Source: AC-32 sp963746155 (GTDB lineage Bacteria > Actinomycetota > Thermoleophilia > Gaiellales > Gaiellaceae). From it: a DNA stretch of 64,000 bases. This document shows positions 30,468 to 38,620 of this stretch, piece by piece. Position 1 is the first letter of the stretch. Every line of letters begins with the position of its first letter. A program made the position numbers and the translations under genes. Location: the NCBI GenBank assembly GCA_963746155.1, contig CAVVAB010000008.1, positions 1 to 64,000 on the forward strand. Direction: 5' to 3'. The notes under the pieces were generated by a model. That model was not told where the DNA came from, searched no databases, and saw nothing but the letters and a program-made list of their open reading frames with translations.

Positions 30468-31443
30468 CGGCCCGGCCTGCGCGTGCGCCTGATCCGTCGC
30501 CACGGCGACTCTTTGAGCGAGCGCAGCTCCTCCTCGAGCGCGTCGATCCTCGCCTCGCGCTCCTGCAGCTGGCGCGTCCGCTCGTCGAGGGCCGTGCGCG
30601 CGCCCGCAAGCTCCTCCCGGAGAGCTCCGAGGTCGTCGGGCAGCCGCCGCGCCGGTCGCGTCCAGCGGCAGCTTCACGCCGATGAAGAAGCTGCGGTGCT
30701 GGTCGTCGGTGTAGTCGCTCGCGACGATGTCCTCGAGGAAGTCGTACTGCTCGCAGACGATCGGGAAGCCGGCCTCCAGCATCGCCTGTAGGAGGTGCCG
30801 CTTCTCGGGCCAGAAGGAGGCGTTGTTTCCGACCGCCGACCACTCGAGGGCCTCCACCTCGTCCGCGGGCGTGTCGGGGTCCCATTCCGCGTACCAGCGT
30901 CCGAGGCTTCCCTCGTGGACGGTCATCGGCGAGAGCCGGAAGGTCGTCCACGTCTCGTCGTCGGGAGTGGCGTAGTGCGTGTGGAGCATCAGCACCCGCC
31001 GCGTGACGTCGGCCATGTCGCGCAGATACGAGATCGGCTGGTCGAGGTGGTACAGGAGGCCGCAGCAGAAGACGGCGTCGAACATCCCGTAGCTCCTGAT
31101 GTTGCGCACGTCGTCGTGGACGAACCGGAGGTTGGAGAGCTCGAGCTGCCGCGCCACGAACTCGCACTTGTCGACGTTCGAGCGGCGGCCCTCGATCCCG
31201 AGGACGTCGTAGCCGGCGCGGGCGAACTCGACCGCATAGCCGCCCTCGTTGCAGCCCAGGTCGACGACGCTGAGGCGGGGTGGCCGGGTCGGTGACCGGA
31301 AGCAGGAGCTGCAGCGTCCGCATCGCCGACCTGGTCGTGCCCCAGTCGCGGAGGAGCGGCTCGTCCGGCATCGTCCGCGTTCCGTCCGGGAGCTCGATGT
31401 TGTGGGCGATGAACTCGAGTGGCACCGAGGTCTTCCCGGCCAT
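30464..31443 (-). CDS. SAM-dependent methyltransferase, TylF/CmoB-like (frameshifted)
   Basis: Class I methyltransferase. ATG at 31443: VPLEFIAHNIELPDGTRTM, then RTLQLLLPVTDPATP. A shift near 31275 gives LSVVDLGCNEGGYAVEFARA (motif I; the GCNEGGY form is typical of sugar methyltransferases in such loci). A long clean frame follows: NLRFVHDDVRNIRSYGMFDA, VFCCGLLYHLDQPISYLRDM and QYDFLEDIVASDYTDDQHRS. A last indel near 30655 enters a coiled coil (EELAGARTALDERTRQLQER) and a basic end, SPWRRIRRTRRPGR. The TGA is at 30464-30466. Joined length is about 326 aa. Confidence 0.74.
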
Positions 31444-31459
31444 GTGCTCAGTCTCGCAG

Positions 31460-32215
31460 CTACAGCTCGCGCAGGCTCTCCGGGTGCTTGCGCACGAAGC
31501 GGAGCATGCTGCGCCAGTGCCAGAGCGTCCGCCGGGTGAGGAAACGGCGGTCGGTCACGGCCTGGTGATGGTGGACGACGATCGCGCCGGGGACGTACCA
31601 GCGCTCCCAGCCGGCCTTGCGCGCCCGGTACGCGAGGTCGATGTCGTCGCCGTAGAGGTGGTAGCCCTCGTCCATGCCGCCGAGCTCGTCGAGCATCCGG
31701 CGGCGGAGGAACAGGAACGCGCCGAGCAGCCAGTCGGCCTCGGCCGGCTCGGTCGGGCGCTCGTCGAGGAGGTAGTGCTTCGTCTGGCGCGTCTCGGGGT
31801 GGAGGACCCGGCGCAGCGGGGTGCGGCGGACGAGCGTGCCCGAGACCGTCGGGAAGCTCCGGCGCGACGGCTGCCAGCGGTCGTCGGGGTAGCGCATCTG
31901 CGGGCCGGCGATGCCGCAGCGGGGATGGGCCTCCGCGAACTCGAGGAGCGCGGCGATCGAGCCCGGCGTCGCCTCGATGTCAGCGTTCGAGGCGACGACG
32001 TACGGCGCCTGGGTCGCCGCGGCGCCCTTGTTGATGTTCGCGCCGAAGCCGAGCGTCTGCCCGTTCTTGATCACGCGCGTCTTGCCCGGGGCGGACGGCG
32101 AGCCGCCCGGGTTCTCGACGAGCACGAGCTCGCCGACCTGCGGCGCGAGCGACTCGAGGCACTCGCCCGGGTCCGGGTCGCCGGGAGTCCAGATGACGAC
32201 GGCCGCGACGTCGCT
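31460..32215 (-). CDS. GT2 family glycosyltransferase (start obscured)
   Basis: Rhamnosyltransferase-like GT2. The readable protein begins SDVAAVVIWTPGDPDPGECL at 32215 with no start codon nearby, and is fused in reading terms to the end of the upstream GT4, so an indel has removed the stop/start junction (probably an ATGAGCGAC-type overlap). Core: ELVLVENPGG, NGQTLGFGANINKGAAATQA, YVVASNADIEATPGSIAALL (NAD metal motif), ADWLLGAFLFLRRRMLDELG and YHLYGDDIDLAYRARKAGW, with DDID as the catalytic region. Ends LRFVRKHPESLREL. About 250 aa, short but typical for this subgroup. Confidence 0.78.
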   Translation of the reverse strand, partial: SDVAAVVIWTPGDPDPGECLESLAPQVGELVLVENPGGSPSAPGKTRVIKNGQTLGFGANINKGAAATQAPYVVASNADIEATPGSIAALLEFAEAHPRCGIAGPQMRYPDDRWQPSRRSFPTVSGTLVRRTPLRRVLHPETRQTKHYLLDERPTEPAEADWLLGAFLFLRRRMLDELGGMDEGYHLYGDDIDLAYRARKAGWERWYVPGAIVVHHHQAVTDRRFLTRRTLWHWRSMLRFVRKHPESLREL

Positions 32216-33266
32216 TCGACAGCAGCTCCCGGTAGACCTCGACGGTGCGGCGCGCGGTCTCGGCCCAGCTGAAGTGGCTCGCCCGCTCGAGACCGGCGGC
32301 CGCGAGCCTGTCGTGGTCGGCGAGCGCGCGCTCGATCCCGCCGGCAAGCGCGGCCGGGTTTCGCTCCTCGACGAGGATCGCCGCGTCGCCCGCCACCTCC
32401 GGCAGCGCGCCGGCCGTCGTCGCGACGACCGGCGTGCCGGAGGCCATCGCCTCGAGGACGGGCAAGCCGAAGCCCTCGTAGCGCGACGGGAAGACGAGGC
32501 AGGCGGCTCCGCGGTAGAGGGCCGCGAGCTCGTCCTGCGAGACGTGGCCTCGGAACTCGACTCGTCCAGCGAGCCCGGCCGTGTCGGCGGCGCGCTCGGC
32601 CGCCACGCGCCCGCCCTTGTCCGGGCCGGCGAACACGAGGCGGAGCGAGTCGTCGCCCATGAGCGCCAGGGCCTCGATCGCGCTCTCCGGATCCTTGCGC
32701 GGCTGGATCGTCCCGACGACGAGCGCGTACGGCGTGCCGTCCTCACGCGGGCCGTTCGGCGTGAACGCGGGATCGACGCCGTTCGGGGTGACGACGATCT
32801 TCTCGTGCGGGATGTCGTAGAGCTCGATCAGGTCGCGCTTCGTGCGCTCGGAGACGGCCAGCACGCGATCGGCGTGACGGGCGGAGCGGGGAACGGCCGT
32901 CCGGAAGACCAGCCGGTCGCGCAGGCTCATCAGGCCCGGGTCGCGCTCGAACGAGAGGTCGTGGATTGTCACGACGCTGCGACACGGGCAGCGGAGCGGG
33001 ATCGCGTGCTGGAAGTGCGCGACCGCGGGATCCAGGCGCCGCAGGAGCCGGGGCAGGGGAGAAGACATGCGCCAGATCTGGCTGCGCGCCTGCAGCTCCA
33101 CCGGCTCGATCCCGTCCGGGACGAGGTCGGGCCGTCGCGTGACCGCGGCGAAGCGGAGGTCGGAGACGCCCGCGAGCTCGCGCAGGAGGGCGGTGACGTA
33201 GGTCTCGTCGCCGGTTCGCTCCCGCCCGAGCACGTCCGCGTCGACCACCACGAGCGGAGCGCTCAC
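32211..33266 (-). CDS. GT4 family glycosyltransferase, tandem copy 1
   Basis: Mannosyl/rhamnosyltransferase-like GT-B enzyme. GTG at 33266 overlaps the upstream TGA. PLVVVDADVLGRERTGDETY and AHFQHAIPLRCPCRSVVTIH DLSFERD form the acceptor domain. NGVDPAF, YALVVGTIQPRKDPESAIEA, VEFRGHVSQDELAALYRGAA and CLVFPSRYEGFGLPVLEAMA (ExFGLxxxE catalytic motif) form the donor domain. The C-terminal frame (TVEVYRELL) runs on without a stop into the next gene, so the true end near 32211 is inferred. About 350 aa. Two further GT4 genes of the same subfamily lie directly upstream. Confidence 0.85.
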
Positions 33267-34258
33267 GCGGCCGCCTCGCGGTAGACCTCGACCGTCTGCC
33301 GCGCCACCTCGCGCCAGTCGAACGCGCGTGCCCGCTCGAGCCCGAGCTCGCGGAGCTCGTCGCGCCGGTCGATCGCCTCGGCCAGCCCGGCGGCGATCGC
33401 GTCCGGGTCGAGCGGGTCGACGAGGACGGCGGCGCCTGCGGAGACCTCCTCGGCGGCCTCGTTCCGACCCGCGACGACCGGCGCGCCGCAGGCCATCGCC
33501 TCGAGCACGGGTAGGCCGAAACCCTCGTAGGGCGAGACGTAGGCGACGCAGCGCGCGCCGCGGTAGAGCCGCGCGAGCTCCGCGTCCGGGACGAAGCCAA
33601 GCCAGCGCACGTCCTCCCCGGTCGGCTCCCCGTCGCCCCAGCCACGCATCCCGGCGATGCGCAGCTCGCAACCGTTCAGGCCTGCCCGTTGAAAGCCGTC
33701 GACGAGGCGCGGCAGGTTCTTGCGCGGCTCGAGCGTGCCCACGGCGAGGACGTAATCGCCCTCGGCCGCATCACCGGCGGCGGCGAACGGCGGCCCGACC
33801 GCGTTCGGGATCACGCGCACCTTCTCCTCGGGCACGTCGAGGACGTCGAGCAGCTCCCGGCGCGTGAACTCCGACACCGCGATCAGCCGCCGCGCCGCGC
33901 GCACGACGCGAGGGAGCGCGTGCCGGCTGTAGGTGCGCGTCCAGCGGTTGAAGGTCTCCGGGTAGCGCAGCACGGCGAGGTCGTGGATCGTCACGACGAG
34001 CGGCACCGAAGATCGGAACGGCGCACGCTGGGTCGGGCAGTGGAGGACGTCGACACCGTCTCGTAGCGCCTTCCGCGGCAGACCGGCGAGGTACCAGCCG
34101 ACATCTCGCAAGGGAACGGCCGCCTTGCCCGAGTGGCCGAAGTCGTAGCGGCGCACCTCGACGTCCTCGTTCGCGAGTGCGTCGAGCAGCGAGCGGATGT
34201 GCCGCGCTGTCCCCGCGCGGGTGAGCGCGAGCGCCGAGACGTCCAGTCCAACGACCAC
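33263..34258 (-). CDS. GT4 family glycosyltransferase, tandem copy 2
   Basis: GT-B glycosyltransferase, undamaged. GTG at 34258: VVVGLDVSALALTRAGTARH is the usual start, with the glycine-rich loop replaced by TRAGTARH. VPLVVTIHDLAVLRYPETFN, EFTRRELLDVLDVPEEKVRV, VLAVGTLEPRKNLPRLVDGF, LARLYRGARCVAYVSPYEGF and GLPVLEAMACGAPVVAGRNE (catalytic EGFGLPVLE) complete the two domains. 331 aa, slightly short but complete. Overlaps copy 1 by 4 nt and lies 4 nt after copy 3, so all three are one translational unit. Same subfamily as copies 1 and 3; donor sugar unknown. Confidence 0.87.
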   Translation of the reverse strand: MVVGLDVSALALTRAGTARHIRSLLDALANEDVEVRRYDFGHSGKAAVPLRDVGWYLAGLPRKALRDGVDVLHCPTQRAPFRSSVPLVVTIHDLAVLRYPETFNRWTRTYSRHALPRVVRAARRLIAVSEFTRRELLDVLDVPEEKVRVIPNAVGPPFAAAGDAAEGDYVLAVGTLEPRKNLPRLVDGFQRAGLNGCELRIAGMRGWGDGEPTGEDVRWLGFVPDAELARLYRGARCVAYVSPYEGFGLPVLEAMACGAPVVAGRNEAAEEVSAGAAVLVDPLDPDAIAAGLAEAIDRRDELRELGLERARAFDWREVARQTVEVYREAAA

Positions 34259-34262
34259 GCGG

Positions 34263-35336
34263 TCAGTCTCGCAAAGCGCTCTCGTAACCCGCGAGGACCG
34301 CCTCGCCGCACGCGCGCCAGGTGAATCGGGCCGCGTGTGCGAGCCCGCTACCGCGCGGAGACTCGACGGCCTGCTCGAGCGCGGCCGCGAAGGCTTCCGG
34401 GTCGCCGGGATCGGCGCGTAGGGCCGCGTCGCCGCAGGCCTCGTCGAGCGACGGGTGCGACGAGACGACGGTTGGCGTGCCGCTGGCGAGGGCTTCCACG
34501 ACAGGCATCCCGAAGCCCTCGAACGTCGACGGGTACGCGAACGCCGACGCGCCGCGGTAGAGCCTTGCCAGCTCGTCGTCCTCGACGAAGCCGAGCAGCC
34601 GCACGCCGTCGGCATCGAGCGGCCGGTCCTCCCAGCCCGAGAGCCCGGCGAGCGCGAGCGTCAGCTCCGGCCGCTCACGCCGCAGAGCGGAGAACGCCTC
34701 GACGAGCTTGGGGAGATTCTTGCGCGGCTCGAGCGTCGAGACCGAGAGCACATACGGCCCGCCGAGGTCGGCCCGCTCGCCGTCCGGTCCGAACCGTGGG
34801 TCGATCCCCGGGTACGCGACGACAACCCGCTCCTCGGGCACGCCGAGCAACTCGATCACCTCGCCTGCCGTGAAGTGTGAGTTCGGGAAGACGCGGTCGC
34901 ACGTTCGCGCGGCGTTCTCGTACTTCGACCCGTGCATTCGTCGCGTCGACGGCTCCACCAGCCGCGGGAACCGGAGCGGCACGAGGTCGTGCACGGTCGT
35001 CGCACGCACCCCGCCGCGCTGAGGCGGGTACATCCAGTCGGAGAAGTGGAAGACGTCGAGCGGCCCGACGACCCTCTCGACGGCAGGCCGGCCGAGGCGG
35101 CTCCACCCGGACCGCCACCACTGCGCCCGCGGGAGGAGCGGCAGCCGAAGCTCGACGTCCAGGCCTGCAAGCGCCTCGCGGATCCGCTCCCGTCCGTTCG
35201 GCCCCGAAGGCCCGAAGGCCACGATCTCGTGCTCCTCACCGCTCGCCTCCACGAGTCCCGAGACCAACCCGCGCAGGTAGTTGCCGATCCCGGTGCGGGG
35301 ACGCGAGAGCGGGCTGACGTCGACGACGATTCGCAT
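34263..35336 (-). CDS. GT4 family glycosyltransferase, tandem copy 3
   Basis: Intact 357-aa GT-B glycosyltransferase and first gene of the reverse-strand run that extends to 24162. ATG at 35336: MRIVVDVSPLSRPRTGIGNY is the classic mannosyltransferase-like start. DVFHFSDWMYPPQRGGVRAT, VHDLVPLRFPRLVEPSTRRM, YVLSVSTLEPRKNLPKLVEA, VRLLGFVEDDELARLYRGAS and AFAYPSTFEGFGMPVVEALA (catalytic EGFGMPVVE) are all present. Divergent from the ABC exporter; the 187-bp gap should hold both promoters. Confidence 0.89.
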   Translation of the reverse strand: MRIVVDVSPLSRPRTGIGNYLRGLVSGLVEASGEEHEIVAFGPSGPNGRERIREALAGLDVELRLPLLPRAQWWRSGWSRLGRPAVERVVGPLDVFHFSDWMYPPQRGGVRATTVHDLVPLRFPRLVEPSTRRMHGSKYENAARTCDRVFPNSHFTAGEVIELLGVPEERVVVAYPGIDPRFGPDGERADLGGPYVLSVSTLEPRKNLPKLVEAFSALRRERPELTLALAGLSGWEDRPLDADGVRLLGFVEDDELARLYRGASAFAYPSTFEGFGMPVVEALASGTPTVVSSHPSLDEACGDAALRADPGDPEAFAAALEQAVESPRGSGLAHAARFTWRACGEAVLAGYESALRD

Positions 35337-35511
35337 TAGTGCCCCTGCCGGTGATGTTGCCCAGGCTCTCGGTCGCTAGCACCAAGCCGGAATCCGCACT
35401 CGACCGCCGCGCAGGCTGGTTGCCTGGGCAAGGTCGGGGGTGGGTTCCGGCGCAGCGTGATAGCGGGCGAGGGCCGCGCGATCATTGCCGGGAGGGGCAC
35501 TTGCCCCGAAG

Positions 35512-35517
35512 TATCCT
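35512..35517 (+). promoter_or_regulatory. -10 element of the polysaccharide ABC exporter promoter
   Basis: TATCCT ends 6 nt before the GTG at 35524, a leaderless arrangement. It favours that start over the in-frame TTG at 35485, which would lie upstream of the -10. Confidence 0.5.
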
Positions 35518-35523
35518 GCGCGC

Positions 35524-36354
35524 GTGGCCGTCGACACCGTCACGAAGACGCCCGTCTTGCCGAGCATTGCGCGGGTGGCCGGCTACAACGAGCTGCTCTG
35601 GACGCTCTTCCGCCGCGAAGTGCGCGTCCGCTACAAGGGCTCCGCGCTCGGGCTGGTCTGGTCGGTCATCTACCCGATCTCGATGATGCTCGTCTACACG
35701 CTGATCTTCTCGGTGCTCTGGAAGACCGCGCGCAACATCCCGCATTACCCGCTGTTCGTCCTCGTCGGCCTCGGCGTCTGGGGCTTCTTCCAGGCCTCGG
35801 TGCAGCTTGGCAGCGGCTCGCTCGTCGCGAGCGCCGAGCTGATCAAGAAGATCTGGTTCCCGCGCGAGCTGATCCCGGCCGCGACCGTGCTCGCGCAGAC
35901 GATCTCGGCGGGAGTGATGTTCGCGATCCTGATCCCGCTAGCGCTGATCGTCGAGCCGAAGGCCGCCAAGACGCTCCTCCTGGCCGTGCCGATCTTCGCC
36001 GCGCTGCTCTGCCTCGCGCTCGGCTTCGCCCTTCTGTTCTCGGTCGCCAACGTCTTCTTCCGGGACATCGAACACCTCCTCGGCGTGATCTTCCTGCCCT
36101 GGTTCTTCCTGACACCCGTGCTCTACGGGCTCGAGCAGCTGCCCGCCGCCTCGACCCACCGCTGGGCGATCGACCTGCTCCGCTACGGCAACCCGGTCAC
36201 GCCTTACGTCGAAGGAATGCGCTCGGTCGTGCTCTTCGGCGTTGTGCCCGGAACGAGCCTGCTGCTCTACATCTTCCTCGTCGGGCCTGCGCTCGCGATC
36301 ATCGGCCTGCGTGTCCTCCAGCGCTACGAGGACCGGCTGGCCGTCGAGCTCTGA
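35524..36354 (+). CDS. wzm: ABC-2 polysaccharide/lipopolysaccharide exporter permease (Wzm/TagG-like)
   Basis: Membrane subunit that moves a finished lipid-linked polymer across the membrane with the ATPase encoded next. From the GTG at 35524 the protein is 276 aa. FRREVRVRYKGSALGLVWSV and IYPISMMLVYTLIFSVL are the Wzm signature amphipathic helix and first membrane helix. Six hydrophobic segments follow (for example LFVLVGLGVWGFFQAS, FAILIPLALIV, LLLAVPIFAALLCLALGFAL). FFRDIEHLLGVIFLPWFFLT and YGNPVTPYVEGMRSVVLFG are typical. The neighbour encodes the partner ATPase 1 nt after the stop. Confidence 0.9.
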   Translation: MAVDTVTKTPVLPSIARVAGYNELLWTLFRREVRVRYKGSALGLVWSVIYPISMMLVYTLIFSVLWKTARNIPHYPLFVLVGLGVWGFFQASVQLGSGSLVASAELIKKIWFPRELIPAATVLAQTISAGVMFAILIPLALIVEPKAAKTLLLAVPIFAALLCLALGFALLFSVANVFFRDIEHLLGVIFLPWFFLTPVLYGLEQLPAASTHRWAIDLLRYGNPVTPYVEGMRSVVLFGVVPGTSLLLYIFLVGPALAIIGLRVLQRYEDRLAVEL

Positions 36355-36355
36355 C

Positions 36356-37582
36356 GTGAGCAACGGCACCGCCGTCGCGGCGGGTGAGATCGTCGGGGAG
36401 CACATCGGGCGCCTCTTCAAGATCCGCCTTGCGCAGACCCGTTCGCTGAAGGAGTCGATCCTGCGGCGCTCGCTGCCGCAGACGCGAGAGCTCTGGGCGC
36501 TGCGCGACGTCGACTTCCACGTCCGCCCCGGTGAGGCCTTCGGGATCGTCGGCCGCAACGGTTCGGGCAAGTCGACGCTGCTGAAGCTGATCGCCCACAT
36601 CTTCGCGCCGACCACCGGCACGCTGGACGTGGGCGGGCGTGTCGGCTCGTTGATCGAGATCGGCGCCGGCTTCCACCCTGACTTCACGGGTGTCGAGAAC
36701 GTCTATCTCAACGCGGCGATCTACGGCATCAAGCGGGGCTACGTCGACGAGCATCTCGACGAGATCATCGGGTTCGCCGAGCTCGAGGACTTCGCCCACG
36801 CGCCGGTGCGGACCTACTCGTCCGGGATGTACATGCGGCTCGGCTTCTCGGTCGCGATGCACGTCAATCCGAACGTGCTGCTCCTGGACGAGGTGCTTGC
36901 GGTTGGCGACGAGGCCTTCCAGCGGAAGTGCTTCGGCCGGATCGCCGAGTTCAAGGCGGCCGGCGGAACGATCGTCTTCGTCTCGCATGATCCGAGCGGC
37001 GTCGAGCGGGTCTGCGACCGGGCGATCATGCTTGACCATGGGCGAGTCGTCGAGGAGGGGCCGGCCGCCGACGTCGTGAGGGCCTACCACCGCTTCCTCG
37101 GGCGCGGCGCGGAGGATTCGGTCGAGCGGAGCGACGGCACCTCTCCTACGAGGTTCCGTGTGCACGAGGTTCGGGCTGTCGCAGGCGACGGCGTCGCTCG
37201 CGACCGGGTGACCGAGGGCGAGCCGGTAGCGCTCGAGGTCTGGCTCTACGCCGAGGATGGGGTCGAGGACGCGCGCGTCACCGTCGGCTTTCGCGACGCG
37301 AACGAGCTGCCGATCGGGTCGCAGACGGTCGAGGGCGTCCGTCTGAGGCCGGAACGGCTCGAGGTGCTCCGGCTGCGCTTCCCGGGCCTGCCGATGCGGG
37401 AGGGCCGCTTCTTCGTCGACGTCGGCCTCACCAGCGAGGACGGCGCCATCGAGCTCGCACGCGCCGAGCGTGCACTCGAGCTGAGCGTGTTCAGCAACGA
37501 GCTCGGAGGCTCCGGGCCGATCCGTCTCGGCGGCTCGTGGGAGCTGCCCGCAACCGGAGGAAGCGACTCGGACGACGGCTAG
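36356..37582 (+). CDS. wzt: Polysaccharide ABC transporter ATP-binding protein with C-terminal substrate domain (Wzt-like)
   Basis: ATPase of the Wzm-Wzt exporter. GTG at 36356. Walker A is GIVGRNGSGKSTLLKLI, followed by GRVGSLIEIGAGFHPDFTG, VENVYLNAAIYG, the signature YSSGMYMRLGFSVAMH, Walker B VLLLDEVLAVGDEAF and the switch FVSHDPSGVE. Residues about 265-408 form an extra beta-rich C-terminal domain (RFRVHEVRAVAGDG, VTVGFRDANELPIGSQTV, EGRFFVDVGLTSEDG), like Wzt carbohydrate-binding modules that recognise the non-reducing end of the glycan. 408 aa. Its presence implies that export depends on a capped polymer rather than on the flippase at 14114 alone. Confidence 0.9.
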   Translation: MSNGTAVAAGEIVGEHIGRLFKIRLAQTRSLKESILRRSLPQTRELWALRDVDFHVRPGEAFGIVGRNGSGKSTLLKLIAHIFAPTTGTLDVGGRVGSLIEIGAGFHPDFTGVENVYLNAAIYGIKRGYVDEHLDEIIGFAELEDFAHAPVRTYSSGMYMRLGFSVAMHVNPNVLLLDEVLAVGDEAFQRKCFGRIAEFKAAGGTIVFVSHDPSGVERVCDRAIMLDHGRVVEEGPAADVVRAYHRFLGRGAEDSVERSDGTSPTRFRVHEVRAVAGDGVARDRVTEGEPVALEVWLYAEDGVEDARVTVGFRDANELPIGSQTVEGVRLRPERLEVLRLRFPGLPMREGRFFVDVGLTSEDGAIELARAERALELSVFSNELGGSGPIRLGGSWELPATGGSDSDDG

Positions 37583-37585
37583 GCT
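37580..37585 (+). promoter_or_regulatory. -10 element of the hemE leaderless promoter
   Basis: TAGGCT overlaps the TAG stop of wzt (37580-37582) and ends 6 nt before the GTG of hemE at 37592. It marks the change from polysaccharide to heme genes. Confidence 0.45.
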
Positions 37586-37591
37586 TTTGGC

Positions 37592-38620
37592 GTGACGGAG
37601 CCGCTTCTCGTACGCGCCGCGCGCCGTGAGCCGGTCGAGCGCACGCCTGTCTGGTTCATGCGCCAGGCGGGCCGCTCGCTGCCGGAGTATCGCGAGCTGC
37701 GCAAGCAGTACGGCCTGTTCGAGGTGTGCCGCCAGCCGGAGCTCTGCGCCGAGGTGACGCTCCAGCCGGTGCACGCGCACGGAGTCGACGCGGCGGTGAT
37801 GTTCGCGGACATCATGCTCCCGGTTCTCGGGATGGGGGTCGACGTCGAGCTGGTCGAGAACGTCGGGCCGGTCGTCGCCGAGCCCGTGCGCACGATGGCC
37901 GACGTCGAGCGCCTTCGCGTGCCCGATCCCTCGGAGTCGGTGCCGTTCGTGCTCGAGGCGGTGCGGCTCGTGCGCGAGGCCCTGCGGGAGGATCAGGCGG
38001 TCGTCGGCTTCGCCGGCGGGCCCTTCACGGTCGCCGGGTACCTGATCGAGGGCAAGCCCACGCGCGAGTTCAAGCTGACGAAGGCCTGCATGTACGGCGA
38101 GCCCGAGGTCTGGCACGCGCTGATGGAAAAGCTGACGGAGACGTTCGCGCTCTACGTGGCCGCGTGCGTCTCGGCCGGCGCGGACGTGATCCAGCTCTTC
38201 GACTCGTGGGTCGGTGCGCTCTCGGTCGACGACTACCGCGAGTTCGCCGCGCCGTACTCGGAGCGCGTGCTCGCGGCCGTCGACGTGCCCACGATCCACT
38301 TTGCGACCGGCGACGCGCATCTGCTCGAAGACCGCGCTGCGGCGGGAGGCGACGTGATCGGGATCGACTGGCGGGTGCCGCTCGACGTCGCGTGGGAGCG
38401 TGTCGGCCACGACCGCGGCATCCAGGGGAACCTCGACGGCGCCGTCCTGCTCGGGCCGTGGGAGCGCGTCGAGGCCGGCGCCGAGGACGTGCTGCGCCGC
38501 GCGGCCGGCCGGCCCGGCCACATCTTCAACCTCGGCCACGGCGTCCTGCCCGAGACGGACCCGGCCGACCTGCGCCGCCTCACCGAGCTCGTGCACGAAA
38601 GCACATTGGTGTCAGTTTGA
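37592..38620 (+). CDS. hemE: Uroporphyrinogen decarboxylase
   Basis: Decarboxylates the four acetate side chains of uroporphyrinogen III to give coproporphyrinogen III in heme synthesis. 342 aa from the GTG at 37592. RTPVWFMRQAGRSLPEYREL is the family's N-terminal signature (PxWxMRQAGRxLPEY) with the substrate-binding Arg residues. VDAAVMFADIMLPVLGMGVD contains the catalytic Asp region. GFAGGPFTVAGYLIEG, IQLFDSWVGALS, GIDWRVPLD and ILNLGHG-like HIFNLGHGVLPETDP are also present. The length is normal. The stop overlaps the hemH start (TTGA). Confidence 0.95.
   Translation: MTEPLLVRAARREPVERTPVWFMRQAGRSLPEYRELRKQYGLFEVCRQPELCAEVTLQPVHAHGVDAAVMFADIMLPVLGMGVDVELVENVGPVVAEPVRTMADVERLRVPDPSESVPFVLEAVRLVREALREDQAVVGFAGGPFTVAGYLIEGKPTREFKLTKACMYGEPEVWHALMEKLTETFALYVAACVSAGADVIQLFDSWVGALSVDDYREFAAPYSERVLAAVDVPTIHFATGDAHLLEDRAAAGGDVIGIDWRVPLDVAWERVGHDRGIQGNLDGAVLLGPWERVEAGAEDVLRRAAGRPGHIFNLGHGVLPETDPADLRRLTELVHESTLVSV

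Noticed and set aside
36299..38596. Open frame of 765 codons on the reverse strand across wzt and hemE
   Set aside because: Antisense shadow of two well-recognised genes, with low-information composition.
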